A stretch of DNA of 64,000 nt from NCBI RefSeq assembly GCF_905475395.1, contig NC_058339.1, positions 41,549,172 to 41,613,171 of the forward strand, given 5' to 3'. The notes under the pieces were generated by a model that ran no database searches, was not told the DNA's origin, and saw only the letters and a program-made list of their open reading frames with translations. The stretch comes from Chrysoperla carnea. Its lineage: Eukaryota > Arthropoda > Insecta > Neuroptera > Chrysopidae. Each line of letters begins with the position of its first letter. Within the stretch, counting starts at the first letter, position 1. A program made the position numbers and the translations under genes. Shown here piece after piece: positions 34,051 to 48,022 of this stretch.

Positions 34051-37000
34051 TAAAATATAATCATAAGTTTTCTGTTTTATGTCAAAAGTCAAGTTTGTTG
34101 GTGTTAAAATTTCAAAATAGATAATTTTGATTAATCTTTATTAAATTATTCGAAATCCTTGTTGGTCTTATTTCATAAACAAAGAAAATATGTGACATAC
34201 TTTTGAAACCATCGGTAGTAAAAAAAAGAAAAAAGAATCATAACTTGGGAAAATATTAATATATGTGTATGATATTAAATACGTATTTATTATTTTAAAA
34301 TGTTTTTATACTGAAGTAGTGTTGATTTTTTTATCTATTCCAAATTATAAGCCATATTTTTAAAACGAAAAAAAAAATATAATATGTTATTGAATACATA
34401 ATATTTTGAAACAAAAACAGATGCCTTTATGTCTTTATAAAGTATAGAATTCTTAAACTAATGAAATAAATTATAATTAATATTATTTCTCAAACTACGA
34501 AACTAACTTCTTAGCTAAAAAAGAGACAGGACCCCACAAATACAATACTCTTTTTTAAATTTTAGTGAAAAATATATCATTCTAGACAAGACCACTTAAT
34601 TTGGGATTTACACTTCACAATATAAGAGAGGGACGCGCTTAAATCTTCTCAATAATGGGCCCCAACTTCTAAAATCGCTATGAAAACTATCAGACTTTTT
34701 TCTATCTTTTCAGATTTTATTTATCGCAGTCGGGTTGTTTATTTTTTAATTATTTATTTTATTTTAGACTTTTTAGTGTCGGCACTAAAAAACACCGATT
34801 AAAAAGTTTTATACAGTATAAGAATATTAAAATTTTTCAAACCAATTTATAATTCCTTATTAAATTTAAACATATGGCATAAATATTTATGTAAGCCTTT
34901 TTTAATTTCCTACATTTTGAAACCCTATTCGATAGGTTTCTTAAATTTTTTTATTAATGTATTATTATTACGCGCCAAAAATTCGCCATTTTGTTTTTTG
35001 TTTTTCAAACACCAATCTAAGGATTGGTTTGGGTTTTTAAGATTAATTATAACGATACCATACTCAAAATCCCAAAATACACTAAGAATTGTTATCAAAT
35101 AAAGGATTTAGACATTTTTCTAGTTTTTGTGAATTTTTCGTTACTGTTGATCCGGTTCTCGGTTAGCTAACATTTTCTACGGGCGAACAAATGATCGAAG
35201 AACACTACTCACTCAATATGTTAGCTAGCTATTTTCCAAAACGTACCCATAATTTCTGCAATTTCTTAACAAAATTATTATTAAATATTGATTTAGGAAT
35301 ATGATCATGAAAAAAATTCATAGGGCCATATTAATTAAGATAGTTTACTAAGTAGCTAATAGCTAATAGTTTACTATAAAATTTTGTTCGACACGACTGT
35401 TTATGTATATTATTTATAAATATATCAGCCTAATTAAATTTATTTAAGTAACAAATAGGTAATTAAATAAAAACATGCCTATTTTAAAGACAAACTAATT
35501 TTGTATATACAAATAAAATACTAATTAGTTATTATTAGGCTATCATGTAATTAAATTTAAGAGGTGATATTTTAAAACAGTCCAAATTGATTATATTTAT
35601 ACATATTTCAAATTTTAATTATACAAATGCCTTGTTTGATTACATTACTTTTAAAATTTATTATTGAATTTAAACAAATTGGGTTTTAAAATTGACAATG
35701 TTTAAACGTTTTAAACCAACATATTGTTTGAGTTTTACATTTTATTATTAAGTAAACCCCGTCAACATACATTTTCATTGATAAATACACTTTTATAAAT
35801 CGATGTCTGACTTAATTATACTTAATCTGGGCATCCCCACAATGAGAACCTTCATCCTAGCTTCAGCCTACTTCATCCTACGTTACACTTCAAGAAAAGA
35901 TACAGCATAGCACATGATGTCGATTACAATTGTTTCGGTCTAATCTAAATTGTATCTTTAAGGTTTAGTTATAAGGGATCTGTCCAAATTAAGTTTGATA
36001 TCAATGGTTTTTTTATAAAAGCTCTTTTCATTGAATTACCGATGTAACATGTTTATATATTTCGATGTATTTAATTACTAAGATGTACTGTAGGTAAAGT
36101 TTAGGCTAGGTACTTAATTCTTTTCAGACGTATTGAATTTTATAATTGTAAGCTTAACTTATGTATCTACAACAATGTTTTAAATTATCTTTCACATCTT
36201 TAACCTAGAATTTAACGTATACCTGTTTTTTTGTTATTTCATTAGGAAGATAATCGAATAATACAAGTATCTAACAATTGTCCATTATCCAACAACTTGA
36301 AAATTGCAGAAAATTGTAATTGTCAAGTTTTTGGATGAACAACCCCTTTTATTCTTTGCATTTGTTACTCAATTATGTTCCAAATGGATTAGTAAAAACG
36401 CGAGTATCGGTCAAATTAAAACCGGCGGCGGCCGAAAACGTCATAATTAAGCCACACCCAGCGTAAAAGTATTCCTCTCAAGATCACAACGAATAAAGGA
36501 ACGCCTCCATTCTAAACACAGTCGAGGGTGGAGGACTTTTCGAATATATTTTCTATACAGGCAATATGTGTACAGATAAATGATTGTTAATACCTACTCC
36601 GTTTCACAATAAGATACTCTAGTCATAATAAACGAATCCTACTACATTAACAATAGAAATTACCAGAAGTTACTCTTTGAAAACTTTCTATAAAAATTGT
36701 GCGTAAAAGTATAAAAAAAATATAAATTTTATTAATAGTTTTTTATTATAATTAATAATAATAGGTAATAAAAAACATTAAATATTGTAAAATAAATGCT
36801 AGTTTTTTTTCCATTTAATAGCCCACAATTAAAAAGTTTAATAACGGTTTTCTACAGGAAGACTGAACTACTTTTAAAAAGTTTATACACGATTTGAAAT
36901 AAATCGCTGGCTGCCTCGAAGAATAATGTGCAGCGCATTCATTGAATACAATAATAATATAGAAAGACTTGTAATCAGAACAAACAAACAAATAAACATA

Positions 37001-38672
37001 CAATCTTGTTTTACGTTTGTTTTGTTTGTTACATCGTAACTGCTTTATGCTTTACTACTGCAGAGTTCGTTTTTACCTCTATATATAACGGAGTAATACA
37101 AAGGTAACGATGGTGAGTTCTCATCGGATATTTAAGAGTTCCCTGATTCAAAAATCCCACTTGTGTGATTTGCCTATATGATGGAGCACAGGTCATGTTT
37201 CAAGTCATGACAGAAATTCAGGATTATATTCACAAAGTTACACGATTTTTATTTTGCGCTCATCTCTGGCACAGTATTATACCTCTCGAATAACATAAGT
37301 TTAATTTCTCTCTATTACTTCTTTTAAAGTTAGGGTTCGAAGAAAATGTCAGTTTTGATTAGAAGGAGAAAAAATGCCGCTTAGAACGATTTTAAGGATC
37401 CGTATCTTCGTGTTCAGAGGCGGTACTAGAGTATAACCCCCTGCAGTAAAATGGAGGGTGGATTTTCTACCTAAAATATTTTGTACAAATAGCTTGAAAA
37501 CCATGATTTAACTGAAAATAAATTTCAAACATAGTTAAGTGAATTCAGTGTCAAAGTAATATAAATCGGCGTTCCTTCTCAGTAGGTAACTCGGTCCCTG
37601 AAAATATTATGGTCATAGCACCGCCACTTAACTTAAATAGGTATATAGAACATTTGTACCGAATAGCATTGCAAAATTATAACGTTAAAGCTTTATATGC
37701 TATCTTTAATAGCCACAATTTGGCAATTATTAATTTTAAAGGAAAAGCAAATAAATTTATCTCTTCTCTTATTACTGAATCATGTTCATTTTTGCTTGTT
37801 TTTGCTTTTTCAAGGAAAACTATTTAAGACCAGTGGTCTCCCATACGCCAAAGAATAAAATAGGTCAGAACTTTTTCGAAAATTATTTTCAGTTACGAGT
37901 ATGAATTCATGATATTTGTGAAAAAGTAATTTTGTAGGTAGAAAATCAAGCATCCTGGCTCCTCTATTCTATCGTGGTATCGCCACTGAAAACAAAATTT
38001 TGGGTTCATATAATATTCATACAAAGCGACATCGTAGAGTCGTTAAGTGCAGTATCGGTAACGCTTTTCATCCAGGCTATAAGGGCGTGGAAAATAGAAA
38101 TAATTTTTCGATAAGTTATCCAGGCGACTGACTCCTAAATCTGTCACATCTTACAGTCTATACATAGAAGTTTAGTGGCGTCCAACATTTATTTATTTGT
38201 TGCACCGTAACTGCTTTGCTACTGAATGTTTTTTCTTTATTTCTTTCTCCAATTTGTGACATTTATAACGGAATTTAAAATTTCTTAAAACGACATTTCA
38301 TCATCGCCAGACGAGTATTTTTTTTGACAAAGTTGATCTGATTGTATCGTGAAAGTATGTACTAATTATTAAAATATTTTTTTATATCAAAATGGGCAAA
38401 GGAAGGAGATCATAATTTTAATTTGAATTTATAATAAATATAACGGCGATTTTTTTTAAATTTTATTTTAATCAGAATGGATTCGTGTTTTCAAATCTTA
38501 ACTACTTTGTTAATTAAAATTATTCCTAAAATTATTCGTAATTATCATTTTCATTCAAATAAAAACCACCCACCTCATTAAAATAACCTAAACAAGCTTT
38601 TTTTTGTTGAAATCGGTGTCATTTTTGCAACTGATGCAGATATTCAATTTAAAGTTTTTAACGAATTGTTGG
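34051..38672. other. 4.6-kb stretch without recognised genes
   Basis: The only contrast is a GC-richer patch at about 36410-36540. Frames at 34917-35102, 36815-37003 and 37609-37827 show no domain. Confidence 0.45.
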
Positions 38673-38680
38673 ATTTAAAT

Positions 38681-38953
38681 CAGGCATAGGCAAATGTGAC
38701 TCAGAAAAGTCCCTCGGACTCCTCACTTAAACTACGAGTAAGACAGTGACAACCTAGCCAACGACAATCTGAAATACGAGTAAGACAGAGAGACAACACT
38801 TTTTTTCTACCCATCTTAGTTTCTCTAATAGAAATGAAGATTCGTATACCCGTCTCGCTTCCTCCTCTATGAGCAATAAGGACTTGGATAAAGAGACACA
38901 CAATAGAGTTATAACAATGGTGACTTCGACTTAAAATAACTCGCCCATGCCTG
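38681..38953 (+). mobile_element. hAT-type MITE, copy 1
   Basis: The 273-bp element has termini CAGGCATAGGC and GCCCATGCCTG. The 8-bp duplication ATTTAAAT lies at 38673-38680 and 38954-38961. It is non-coding. Confidence 0.82.
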
Positions 38954-38961
38954 ATTTAAAT

Positions 38962-40696
38962 ACTTATTTTAAATTTCCCTGTAAAAACAAAAAATAATTA
39001 TAGACCGTGGGATAGAAAAGACGCTTTGTTTAAATAATTAATACAAACTTGAAACTTATGAGTGGCTTCCTTTTGGCAATTCTACAAAACTTCTATTCAC
39101 GACTTTTTTCGAAAGTGCTGCTTTCACAAATGAGCATGATAACATCATATATAAGCTATCGTCGTCATATTTAAGCTAACGCCATAAAGATGAGTGTAGC
39201 CTTGCCACGGTCTTATTACATTAAAAATGGTTAACTTAAACGATCTAGCGTTCAGTAACATCAATTTATCAACCAGTTGATTTGACATTACGTCGAAACT
39301 ACATGTTTTTAAAAAACAAAATATCATAATACAATTATACAATTATACAACATACAAATCAAAGTTAAGAACTTGAACCTAATAAAATTAATAATTTTTG
39401 GTGTAAAAAAGACTATTAAACACAATAGAAGAACCAACCAACCATATTTAGAAGAATAAACATATTTTATAAATTTACTGTATGTATTACGTCATCTTAT
39501 ACATCACACAGCATTTCATTCTTCTAATCTCATAAAAAAACAAGATTGATTCTAGTCATAGTCATAATAACACTTCATCTAATAACTAACATTCATATAA
39601 GTTACTACTTTACAAAGAACTATTAGTTGAAAAAATAATATAAAAAATATACAAATGATTATTTAAAATGATTGATCATAGATAAATTTACCAAATCATT
39701 TTTCTTACTTATTTTGCAGAACGAGACGGAAGCATGTTGAAAAATCATTGGCACAGTGTTTTTTGGCCCTCAATTTGTACTTTTTCGTTTTGAAAATCCT
39801 TTAATTTTAACCTCTATCTCTATAGTTATTGAAATAAATACCACGATACTCGAAATAAAAGGATGATTTTGGATAAAGTACTCAATATTTATTTTCAAGT
39901 TGAAACGGCAGCAGATACCTTGTCTTTATAGAAAAATGTTCTAAACAAAAATTTTTGCCATTATATTTTACTTTTATCTCTTGCGGCTTAAAAATATATT
40001 ATAGATTTTATTTCGAAAATTTCTTGTGTTTTAATGTATTTCATTTAGTGGGTTTTTTGGCATTTAGATATCTATTATTAACGACAGATTCATTTCATTA
40101 GAATCAAAATTTAAAAAATATTGGGTGCATTGAGTCATTTGGGCCGACTTATTGTTTTTTTATTATCTGGTGTCTTTCAAAAAAAAATCTTAAAATATAC
40201 GCAAAAAAAGGTGCCAGGTCATTGCACATGGAATAAGCATCGAAATTATTATGTACATGATAATTTCAGTAAGGTGAGAGAGTTAAATTACAAATGTGAG
40301 GTGGGGATTCCAAGGTGATAAAAAATCCATTCAATATGTTTGTTATTATTATTATTATTATTAGTTATTCATAAAATTGTAAGTAACGGTGTATGACTGT
40401 GTGTTATGTGTTGAATATGCTACCACCCATGTTATTAAGCCAATTAACAACTATTAATTGTCTAGAAGTAATTAATAGTTCGTTTTACTCTCCTGTTTTC
40501 CAGGCGGTGCTTTTTGCCATATTAATAATGCCTGTCTAGCAATCTAACACACACAAGTCGAGTATACGGTCGAGTAATCGTGCGTGTTTTACTTCCGCCG
40601 TCATCTAAGTTACGTGAATAATTTAAAATATGTATAGTAACAGCAAATATAGAAGAGATAACGAACTTTTGAGAAATGCCACGAAAATCGAAAGGC
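38962..40696. other. AT-rich stretch, no gene seen
   Basis: A strong + strand acceptor-like site (TTATTTTGCAG, ending 39719) is followed by no convincing exon. An ATT run lies at 40338. Confidence 0.45.
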
Positions 40697-41044
40697 AAAA
40701 TCAAAAGTTGTTCATATTTTATAAGGAACATCTTTTACATTTAAACATTTGTTCTGTCTATAACGGTTTATAAGATTGGTCTTACGGACCCAAGATTCAA
40801 TTGATCTGTGTCGCTCGTTTACAAACTCACTTTTACGCCTTGAACACGCTATAAAAATTTCAGCTTCTCTTTTCGTTTTTGAGTTATCATGTCGACATAC
40901 AGACAGACAGATGGACAACGGAAAATTTACTAATTAGGTGTTTTTATAAACACCTATACCAAAATTTTGTGCGTAGCATCAATATTTTTAAGCGTTACTA
41001 ACTTGGAACTAAACTTAGTATACCTTGATATATTTCACATGGTA
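40697..41044 (+). mobile_element. R1 dispersed repeat, copy C, 5' truncated
   Basis: Begins in the middle of the family and keeps the 3' half, from GGAACATCTTTTACATTTAAAC to ATTTCACATGGTA. Confidence 0.75.
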
Positions 41045-41974
41045 CCTATAAAGGATTCACACAAAAGGACAACACGCACTGATTGTCTAACCTTTGATCT
41101 CGTCTTTACTTCTGATTTTATTCGAAAATACAATTTCGTGAAGAAATTATTTAACTGGTTCCAAATGATTGAACTAAAATGACCTAAAAAAAACAATAAC
41201 AAGTTTTAACTTGAAATTTTTATTTACTTTTCTCAAGCACTAATTGTGACTTAAAAAGACACAAAATAGTTCAACCATGTCCGCATTCAACAAAAAGTAT
41301 GAGAATTAAAAAGGTAGGCACATTACCATCTATAAAAAAAAGACACTAATACCAAAAAAAAATGATTTTTAATAAAATTTATTGAATTACATATAAATAT
41401 TTATGATACCACTTGTCTCTTCAGTGTATAACAACAGTCAATAAAACTTGACGCCAGGCTTTAAAAGAAAAGACCGCTCTCCAATTTTGGAGGTAAATAT
41501 TATACCACTTAAAATTTTTTTTTACACAAATATTAAAATACGGACATTATAATGATATATATCATCTCTTCAAGTCATGGTCCAAAATCTCTAGAGTCTC
41601 ACAGGTAAAAAAGTACTTTAAGTAAATGTTTTTTTAATACTTTAATTATTATAAATATGTATTTGTATATATTAATAATAAATAGTTAACCCATAGCTGA
41701 AAATAGTTCATTTAATCCTTTAAAAAGTAAAAGATACACATAGGCTCAGGCGCCTAACTATTTATAAGATATTTTTTATTATTAAATTATTTGATGGGAA
41801 TTTATCTAAACGTTTTGTTTAGAAATTATCATAGCCAATAGGATAATGAATATAATTTAATAATTACGACAGTTTAGATTGAATATTTTTATTGGTCATT
41901 TACATTTTTCAAATACAGTCTAAGGAAAAAAGACATCATCGCAAGGTTTTTTATACTAAACTAGTTCTATACAG
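41045..41974. other. AT-rich stretch, nothing recognised
   Basis: No repeat or frame stands out. Confidence 0.45.
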
Positions 41975-42274
41975 CAGGCATGGGCAAATGTGACTCAGAG
42001 AAGTCCCTCAGGCTTCTGTATCCAAATAACGAGCAAGACAGCGACAACCTAACCAGTGTCAACCAATTATACGAGTAAGACAGAGAGTCAATTTTTTTTT
42101 TCTACCTATCTCATTACTATTAGAGAAACTGAGATAGGTAGAAGATTCGTATACCCGTCTCGCTTCCTCTATGAGCAATGCGGACTTGGATAAAGAGACA
42201 CACAATAGAGTTTATGACACACAATAAAGTTATAACAATGGTGACTTCGACTTGAAATAACTCGCCCATGCCTG
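41975..42274 (+). mobile_element. hAT-type MITE, copy 2
   Basis: It belongs to the same family as 38681, with termini CAGGCATGGGCAAATGTGAC and GCCCATGCCTG. A short inverted insert near 42106-42143 and a repeated ACACACAATA segment distinguish it. The flanks CTATACAG and CTACAGAG are only partly alike, so the duplication has decayed. Confidence 0.75.
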
Positions 42275-42614
42275 CTACAGAGCCAAGAAACTTCATTTTG
42301 CATTTTGCAAGCAGGGTAACAACTTAAAGATTAAAGCTTGATTTTTTTTATATGTATAGAGCAGACGCTAGATAGAGTTTAGTGTGCAAAAAGCGATGAC
42401 CACAATTTGTCAATTGATTCTTGTTCACAAAAGGTTATAGACTAGTAATCGGAATGTTGCCAGCCCTATTAATCAAACTTTTATATATCTCTCCCCCTCC
42501 AACAAAACAGTCTAATTTCAATTTTTGGAACCAAATAAAACTACCCGAGGTTTTTGTTTTGTAATTTTATGTCACAAGGCTCCTATTAATTTTTCCTAAC
42601 CTTCTCCGTTTTAT

Positions 42615-42900
42615 AACCGACTTCAAAAAAGGAGATGGTTCTTAATTCGACTGTATTTTTTTTGAATGTTTGTTACCTAAGAATATTCGATTGGGTGAAC
42701 CGATTTTGACTCTTTTAATTTGAAAGCTGGTGCTTCTCGTTTGGTCCCATTTCAATTTGGTCCAGTTTTGACAATGGCATCCATGAGTAAACTTATAAGT
42801 CTTAAATTTGCATTAAGTATGTGCGCGTCAAATGGACGAATAACTCATTATCACGCCAACTGATTTCGATTATTCCTTTTTTTGTGACAAATTAGTTAGT
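42615..42900 (-). mobile_element. MITE of the AACCGACTTC family, half copy
   Basis: Starts AACCGACTTCAAAAAAGG and matches the right half of 16767-17331 in reverse, for example GCATCCATGAGTAAAC and CACGCCAACTGATTTCG. It lacks the foldback. Confidence 0.7.
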
Positions 42901-45900
42901 GTACTTGAGATTTCAGTATTTCAGGACCATTTTCAATTCAAGAAATTTATGCAATAAAATTTTGGTTAATTTATATCGTTACCAATAAACTCGACAATTT
43001 AACAAATCACAATGAATTTAATTTTTTAAAGCACGTGATTTTTCTAAACCATTATTATTTGTAAACTACATAAAATGACGTACATACATCATTACCAAAA
43101 AAAAATATTACCAAATTTATTATGACTCATATCAAAATATAATCTAAATTTATAAAAAGTCACATAATGATGGTTTTAAAAAAATTGTAATAAAAGTTGT
43201 GCTATTATTATTTAAAAAAAAAAGTACGTTGTTATTATTAGAAACAAAATCCAGAAAAGACTTTAAAAAAAGAAGCATTTTGTTATATCATTACATTATT
43301 CTTTTTTTGACAATAATTATAGTTGTAGAATTTCAATTAACTAAAAATTCATATAATTATATTATTAAAAAATTACAACATTACTCAATTTACTACAATA
43401 TGTACATAAAACCATACATACAGGAAGATTACACAAATCTGATTATGATACGAAGTACACCAAAGACTCGAATTGAAATTATGAAATAATAAGTTAATTA
43501 TAATAATTAAAGATTATAAACTATTATCCCTAAATATTATAAATGTAAACGTGAGTTTGATTGTTTGTTACGCTTTCACACAAAAACTACTGAATGGATT
43601 TGAATGAAACTTTATTATAATACAGCTCATACATAAGAATAATACATGAGCTATAATTTATAGATACAAAAAATAAAATTTAAAAAAAAAAATTATTTAT
43701 TGTCAGTCAACTGCGCTATCTATGAACACCATTGTAAAGAATAAATTAAAGATTTCTGTAAAAAGAATGAACAAGATGCAATTTATGACCATCTGTTCAA
43801 CCAGGGTTTTTTGATATACTCAATGCATTATGACTTTTATTTTTTAAATTGAAAATTTTTTACATTTAAATTGAAAAATGTGATAAAAGCCATGATAAGT
43901 GAAAACAAGGGAGGTGAAGGCTCTAACGCGGTGGTCTTCACTTTTACACTCTGTCATCCGCTGCCATGAAAGCTCCGAAGGTAACATTTATCGGTTGAAT
44001 ATTTAACAAAAAATTTATGGGGCCTAAAATCTCATATGGTAGAAGAGTTTGCACAAAAACAAATGTTTTACAATCTATTACATTGTTTGTAAACTATTGT
44101 GCAAACAAGCCAGTCCATAGCATATCCATCAGATTATTTGCAAAACACGGTAAATACGCAAATGGCTAGAGCTTCATGAGGGATTTCACACAACGAATGT
44201 ACAAATATATGCATTTTTTATTTTGTTGCGTAAGTATCGATTTTTAAAAATCGCTCGTCAGTCACATACGTGTATAATATGTAAGACAAGTTACTTAAAT
44301 ACATACACACTTTCAATAATTAATGTTGTCTTTTAATTACATCAGAAATTTTAAAATTAAATACTCATTCAAAAAATGATAATCCCTAACTACTGAAATT
44401 ATAATTAAAATCATTTTGAACATGACTTAAATATTTATCCACGAGTTAATCATTTAAATGTTTGTCAGCGAAATTTTAATCCAACTAAACTTTTACACTC
44501 TGGAAATAAAAATACATTTATTAATTGTGTCAAAAGGGTCAAAAACTGAGAAAATAAACTGATTCAATTAATTTTTTTTAAGTAAAAGATCGTCTCCACG
44601 GCTTTCAACTTGCAATAAATGCAATAAAATTCACCACGAACCAGGGAATTGGAACACAAGCAATAATCATTTCATTAGTAACTTCAGATAAAGGAAATAT
44701 TACTGAAAAATGGAAGAAAATTATATGGAGGCTGCGTGGGCGTATATATTATATACCTATGATCTTACATAATAAATATTTTTTTTTTTTTTTTAAATCT
44801 GATATATGTATGATATTTCATTTTTTCCATTTTTATATGTTCAGGTATAAAACTAGGTACCTGTAATTATTATTGTTCACAATAATAGAGGTTAACTTTC
44901 AAAAAGTAACACAAGAGCAGAGAATCTCAAAATGTTTAACTCTTCATACATTTGGTATAAACAGTTAATTTAACTATGGTTGGATTTTGGAAATTTCTTT
45001 TGAAATTAGGTAGGCATTAAGTACGTCTGACACCGGAGAGCGGTTACATTAACTGCGTTTACGAACTTAAGAAAATTGCTGATTTAATACTCAAATTAAG
45101 GGTATTTTTCTTATGTCGTTTCAGCAATTAATATGTATTTATCGTTGTTAACACAGTGCCAGATATTATTTTAATAATTAATTAACACTAAAGTTATCTA
45201 TCTAAGTTCAATAAAGAAAGAAATTTTCAAAGTTAAATCGTCTCAAAATGAACTATCTAAAACGTTGCCAGCTCTAGTGTCAAGTAATTCATAGAAGCGC
45301 CTGTCCAAGAAAGTAATTTCTGGCTCTCAACGATTGGCGCCTATGTTTACAAACAAATCTCAATATATTACATCTATTTGTAGACAAAAAAAAAGTAATT
45401 CCAAAAACTATTTAAATAAAGAGCTCGTTAAAAGAATTGAATAACCTTTATAAAAGATAAAGAAAAGGCAAAAATGTGAATCAAAACAATTTAAAATATT
45501 TTACATAACCAAATCACGCGCATGTGTAAATCAATAGTTTCAAGTAATAAACAAACATACTAAAGTAGCGATTTGCGTTTGGTATTTACATAAAATAATA
45601 AGTAATTCTTTTATTCGTGGTACAGAGTGGATCTTGAAATAACTGAGGAACTTTTATTCATAATTTACGCCAATTATTTAAATATTTTTTTTTAAGTTTA
45701 CAATGAAAACGAAAATTCGAGAAAATTTTGTTAATTAACAATTTTTGTCTAACTTGTTGAAAAATCAACTTTGAAATAAATTTCCAACGGTAGTTTATTC
45801 CGAATCCAACGAATTTCCAACGTTCCGAATCCAACGAGCTATCACACTTATTTTTACGTCCAGTATTTCTATATTTCAGCAACTTGTCAACTAGACTATT

Positions 45901-45917
45901 ATGTTTCGGCTTGGTTA
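42901..45917. other. AT-rich stretch, no gene assigned
   Basis: Frames of 96 codons (43199-43489, +) and 89 codons (45658-45927, -) are Lys/Ile/Asn-rich and show no domain. Confidence 0.45.
43550..43650. repeat. dispersed repeat end, copy 2
   Basis: TTTCACACAAAAACTACTGAATGG and GAATGAAACTTTATTA match 32600-32720. No element boundary is visible. Confidence 0.5.
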
Positions 45918-46250
45918 GCGTCCTCACGAGTAATCAATGATGTATAGGAAAAAATGTTTCAAACAACAGTTTTTATACCATGTATATGAAATATACCAAG
46001 GTATACTAAGTTTAGTCTCAAGTTTGTAACGCTTAAAAATATTGATACTATGAACATAATTTTGGTATAGATGTCCATAAAATCACCTAATTAATCCATT
46101 TCCGCTTGTCTGTCTGTCTGTCGTCTGACAGAGTAATCAACACTGTCTATACATAGTATTTCAACAATTAACTTAGCCAATTGTTTGTTTTCACTTGTTT
46201 TATTGAGCATCTTTTACATTTAAACTTTTATTCTATCACTATAAGATGGG
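45918..46250. mobile_element. R1 copy D inserted inside another R1 copy
   Basis: Outer + strand pieces (about 45918-45971 and 46200-46250) are contiguous in the family consensus, AAAATGTTTCAAACAAC then CTTTTACATTTAAAC. Between them is an inverted R1 copy with a large internal deletion (about 45972-46199). T-rich junctions make the exact borders ambiguous. Confidence 0.65.
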
Positions 46251-46810
46251 TTGAAACTTTATTTTTATTGAGAGCTTCTCTGGAGAGATATTTAGGTGCA
46301 TTTCATACAGCCTTTTTTTTCTAAATCGCATAAATTAAACTCTACCCAAGTTCAAGAGAGTGTGAGAACAAATCAAAGCAAAGATATGATTGCAAATCAT
46401 CCTGTAAAAGATAATCTTAACTACAGCTTTTTCAAAAATAATAATAACGATACTCGCTTGTATGTGTGATTGATATAAGAAGACGTAGGTACTGATTTAT
46501 GTGTAAACCGTTTACATAAAATGATGTGTACGGAATATTAAATGGACCCATATATCTATTGAACTTCTTGAGCAAAATTGTTCAATATTCACGATCAGAA
46601 GTTGATTTTGTTTTTTGTTTTTATTGTGTGTTAAATACAATTATAATTGATAAATTTATTGTATTATCACATTTTATTGGCTCCATAGTGTCCAGACCTC
46701 GTTACTAATATAAAATAATTTGTCATGACTTTTATGCTCAGTATTCGAGAGATTTTCATACCAATTCTTCATTATTTTTTAAGATACTATTATTAAAAAA
46801 TTAATTAAAA
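46251..46810. other. AT-rich stretch, nothing recognised
   Basis: A 60-codon frame at 46526 shows no features. Confidence 0.45.
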
Positions 46811-46937
46811 GTGAATAATAATTTTAACTGTAATGTAAAATTCAAAGCGTGGGGTGGTCTCTACATGGAATCTTACAATTAGTTGATCGATCACCCCACG
46901 CTTTAAATATTGCCTTACAATTAAAATTATTATCCAC
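46811..46937. repeat. long inverted repeat (hairpin)
   Basis: Arms 46811-46859 and 46889-46937 are inverted copies with few mismatches, containing AAAGCGTGGGGTG and CACCCCACGCTTT. The 29-base loop includes GTTGATCGATC. It is probably a MITE; no target duplication was established. Confidence 0.6.
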
Positions 46938-47584
46938 ATTTTTTTTTCATCCTGACGACTGTCCACATGAGGAGGGAGTGCCTAACCACAATACCATGCC
47001 CTCTTTGTCAGCACTATTAAAGTAATAAAGATGAGACTATTCCTGATGATCCTGGTCTAGATACTCGAATAAAATTATTTAATTATTGTATTTTCATCAT
47101 ACCTTGATACGTGTACACATTTTCTAGTTCAGAGGACAATTAGAAGTAAGTCAAAATTGACTTCCAAGATTTGAGAACATTGATAGTTATGAGTGAAGTT
47201 AATACTTATGTTTAAAAAAAAATAGTAACATATTTACATCGAATTATTCAAGCAAATATCTTTTGAGATTGGTATTTGGATAGATCCTTTATCTAAATTC
47301 ATTATCACATATTGCATTTTTTGATAACAAAAACATGGAATTCTTTTGGGTTTTATAGTAATCAATCACTTTTATCATTTTCATTTGTAAAGAAATTATC
47401 GCCAAAAGAAATAAACCATTTTTATAATAAAGCAGTCAAATTTTTCGTCCTGTTGTAGCTTAAACTAAACTAACATTCAAAATCTGAAGTTAACGGATGT
47501 TTGAGCATGACAACAATGTTTGATTTAAAGGCTCAAAATTTTTTTAATAGATAAATTTCTACTCAAAAATATGTTGTTAAAATA
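46938..47584. other. AT-rich stretch, nothing recognised
   Basis: It separates the hairpin at 46811 from the pogo-like MITE at 47585. No repeat or frame is seen. Confidence 0.45.
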
Positions 47585-47906
47585 CAGTAGAATCTCGATA
47601 AGTTAAAGTCCAAGGGAAACACAAAATATTTTAAGTTATAGAGGTTTTAAGTTATCAAGTGTCTATGTTAGGTAAAGGTTAATATAGAGGTATGTACATG
47701 TTTCTATGTACCCTAGTTAATATAGAGGTATGTACATGTTTCTATGTAGTTACTGAGGGCCTATACAGAGATTATTTATTTAAGTTATAGAGGTTGCGTC
47801 TTTTAAGTTATAGAGGTTTTGGGCTCTGATGGGAAGGGAACATAGTATTTTTTGAAGTAACAGAGGTTTTTATGTTACCGAGGTTTAAGTTATCGAGATT
47901 CTACTG
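47585..47906. mobile_element. pogo/Tigger-like MITE with internal duplication
   Basis: CAGTAGAATCTCGATAA is at the left end and its inverse at the right, flanked by TA on both sides. Inside, a 33-bp unit occurs at 47678-47710 and 47716-47748. Variants of TTAAGTTATAGAGGTT repeat several times. It is non-coding. Confidence 0.75.
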
Positions 47907-48022
47907 TATTGGAAATTTTTAGAGGGCGAACTCTGAGGCTATCTGAGCGTTTTATGTTAAAATTATACAAATCTAAATTTTATTCAGATATTTTATTACA
48001 TTCAGATAATTATTTTTTGAAT

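Noticed and set aside
39695..39790. Host exon after a strong acceptor (TTATTTTGCAG)
   Set aside because: No donor or open frame with sensible composition follows.
43199..43489. 96-codon + strand frame
   Set aside because: Composition follows the AT bias (Lys, Ile, Asn, Tyr) and no domain, start context or splice partner supports it.
44820..44852. Fused AG|GT on the + strand (TTCAG|GTATAA)
   Set aside because: Good acceptor, mediocre donor, and on the opposite strand to the two stronger sites; kept out as likely chance.
45658..45927. 89-codon minus-strand frame
   Set aside because: Low-complexity Lys/Asn content; partly overlaps the R1 copy; no domain.
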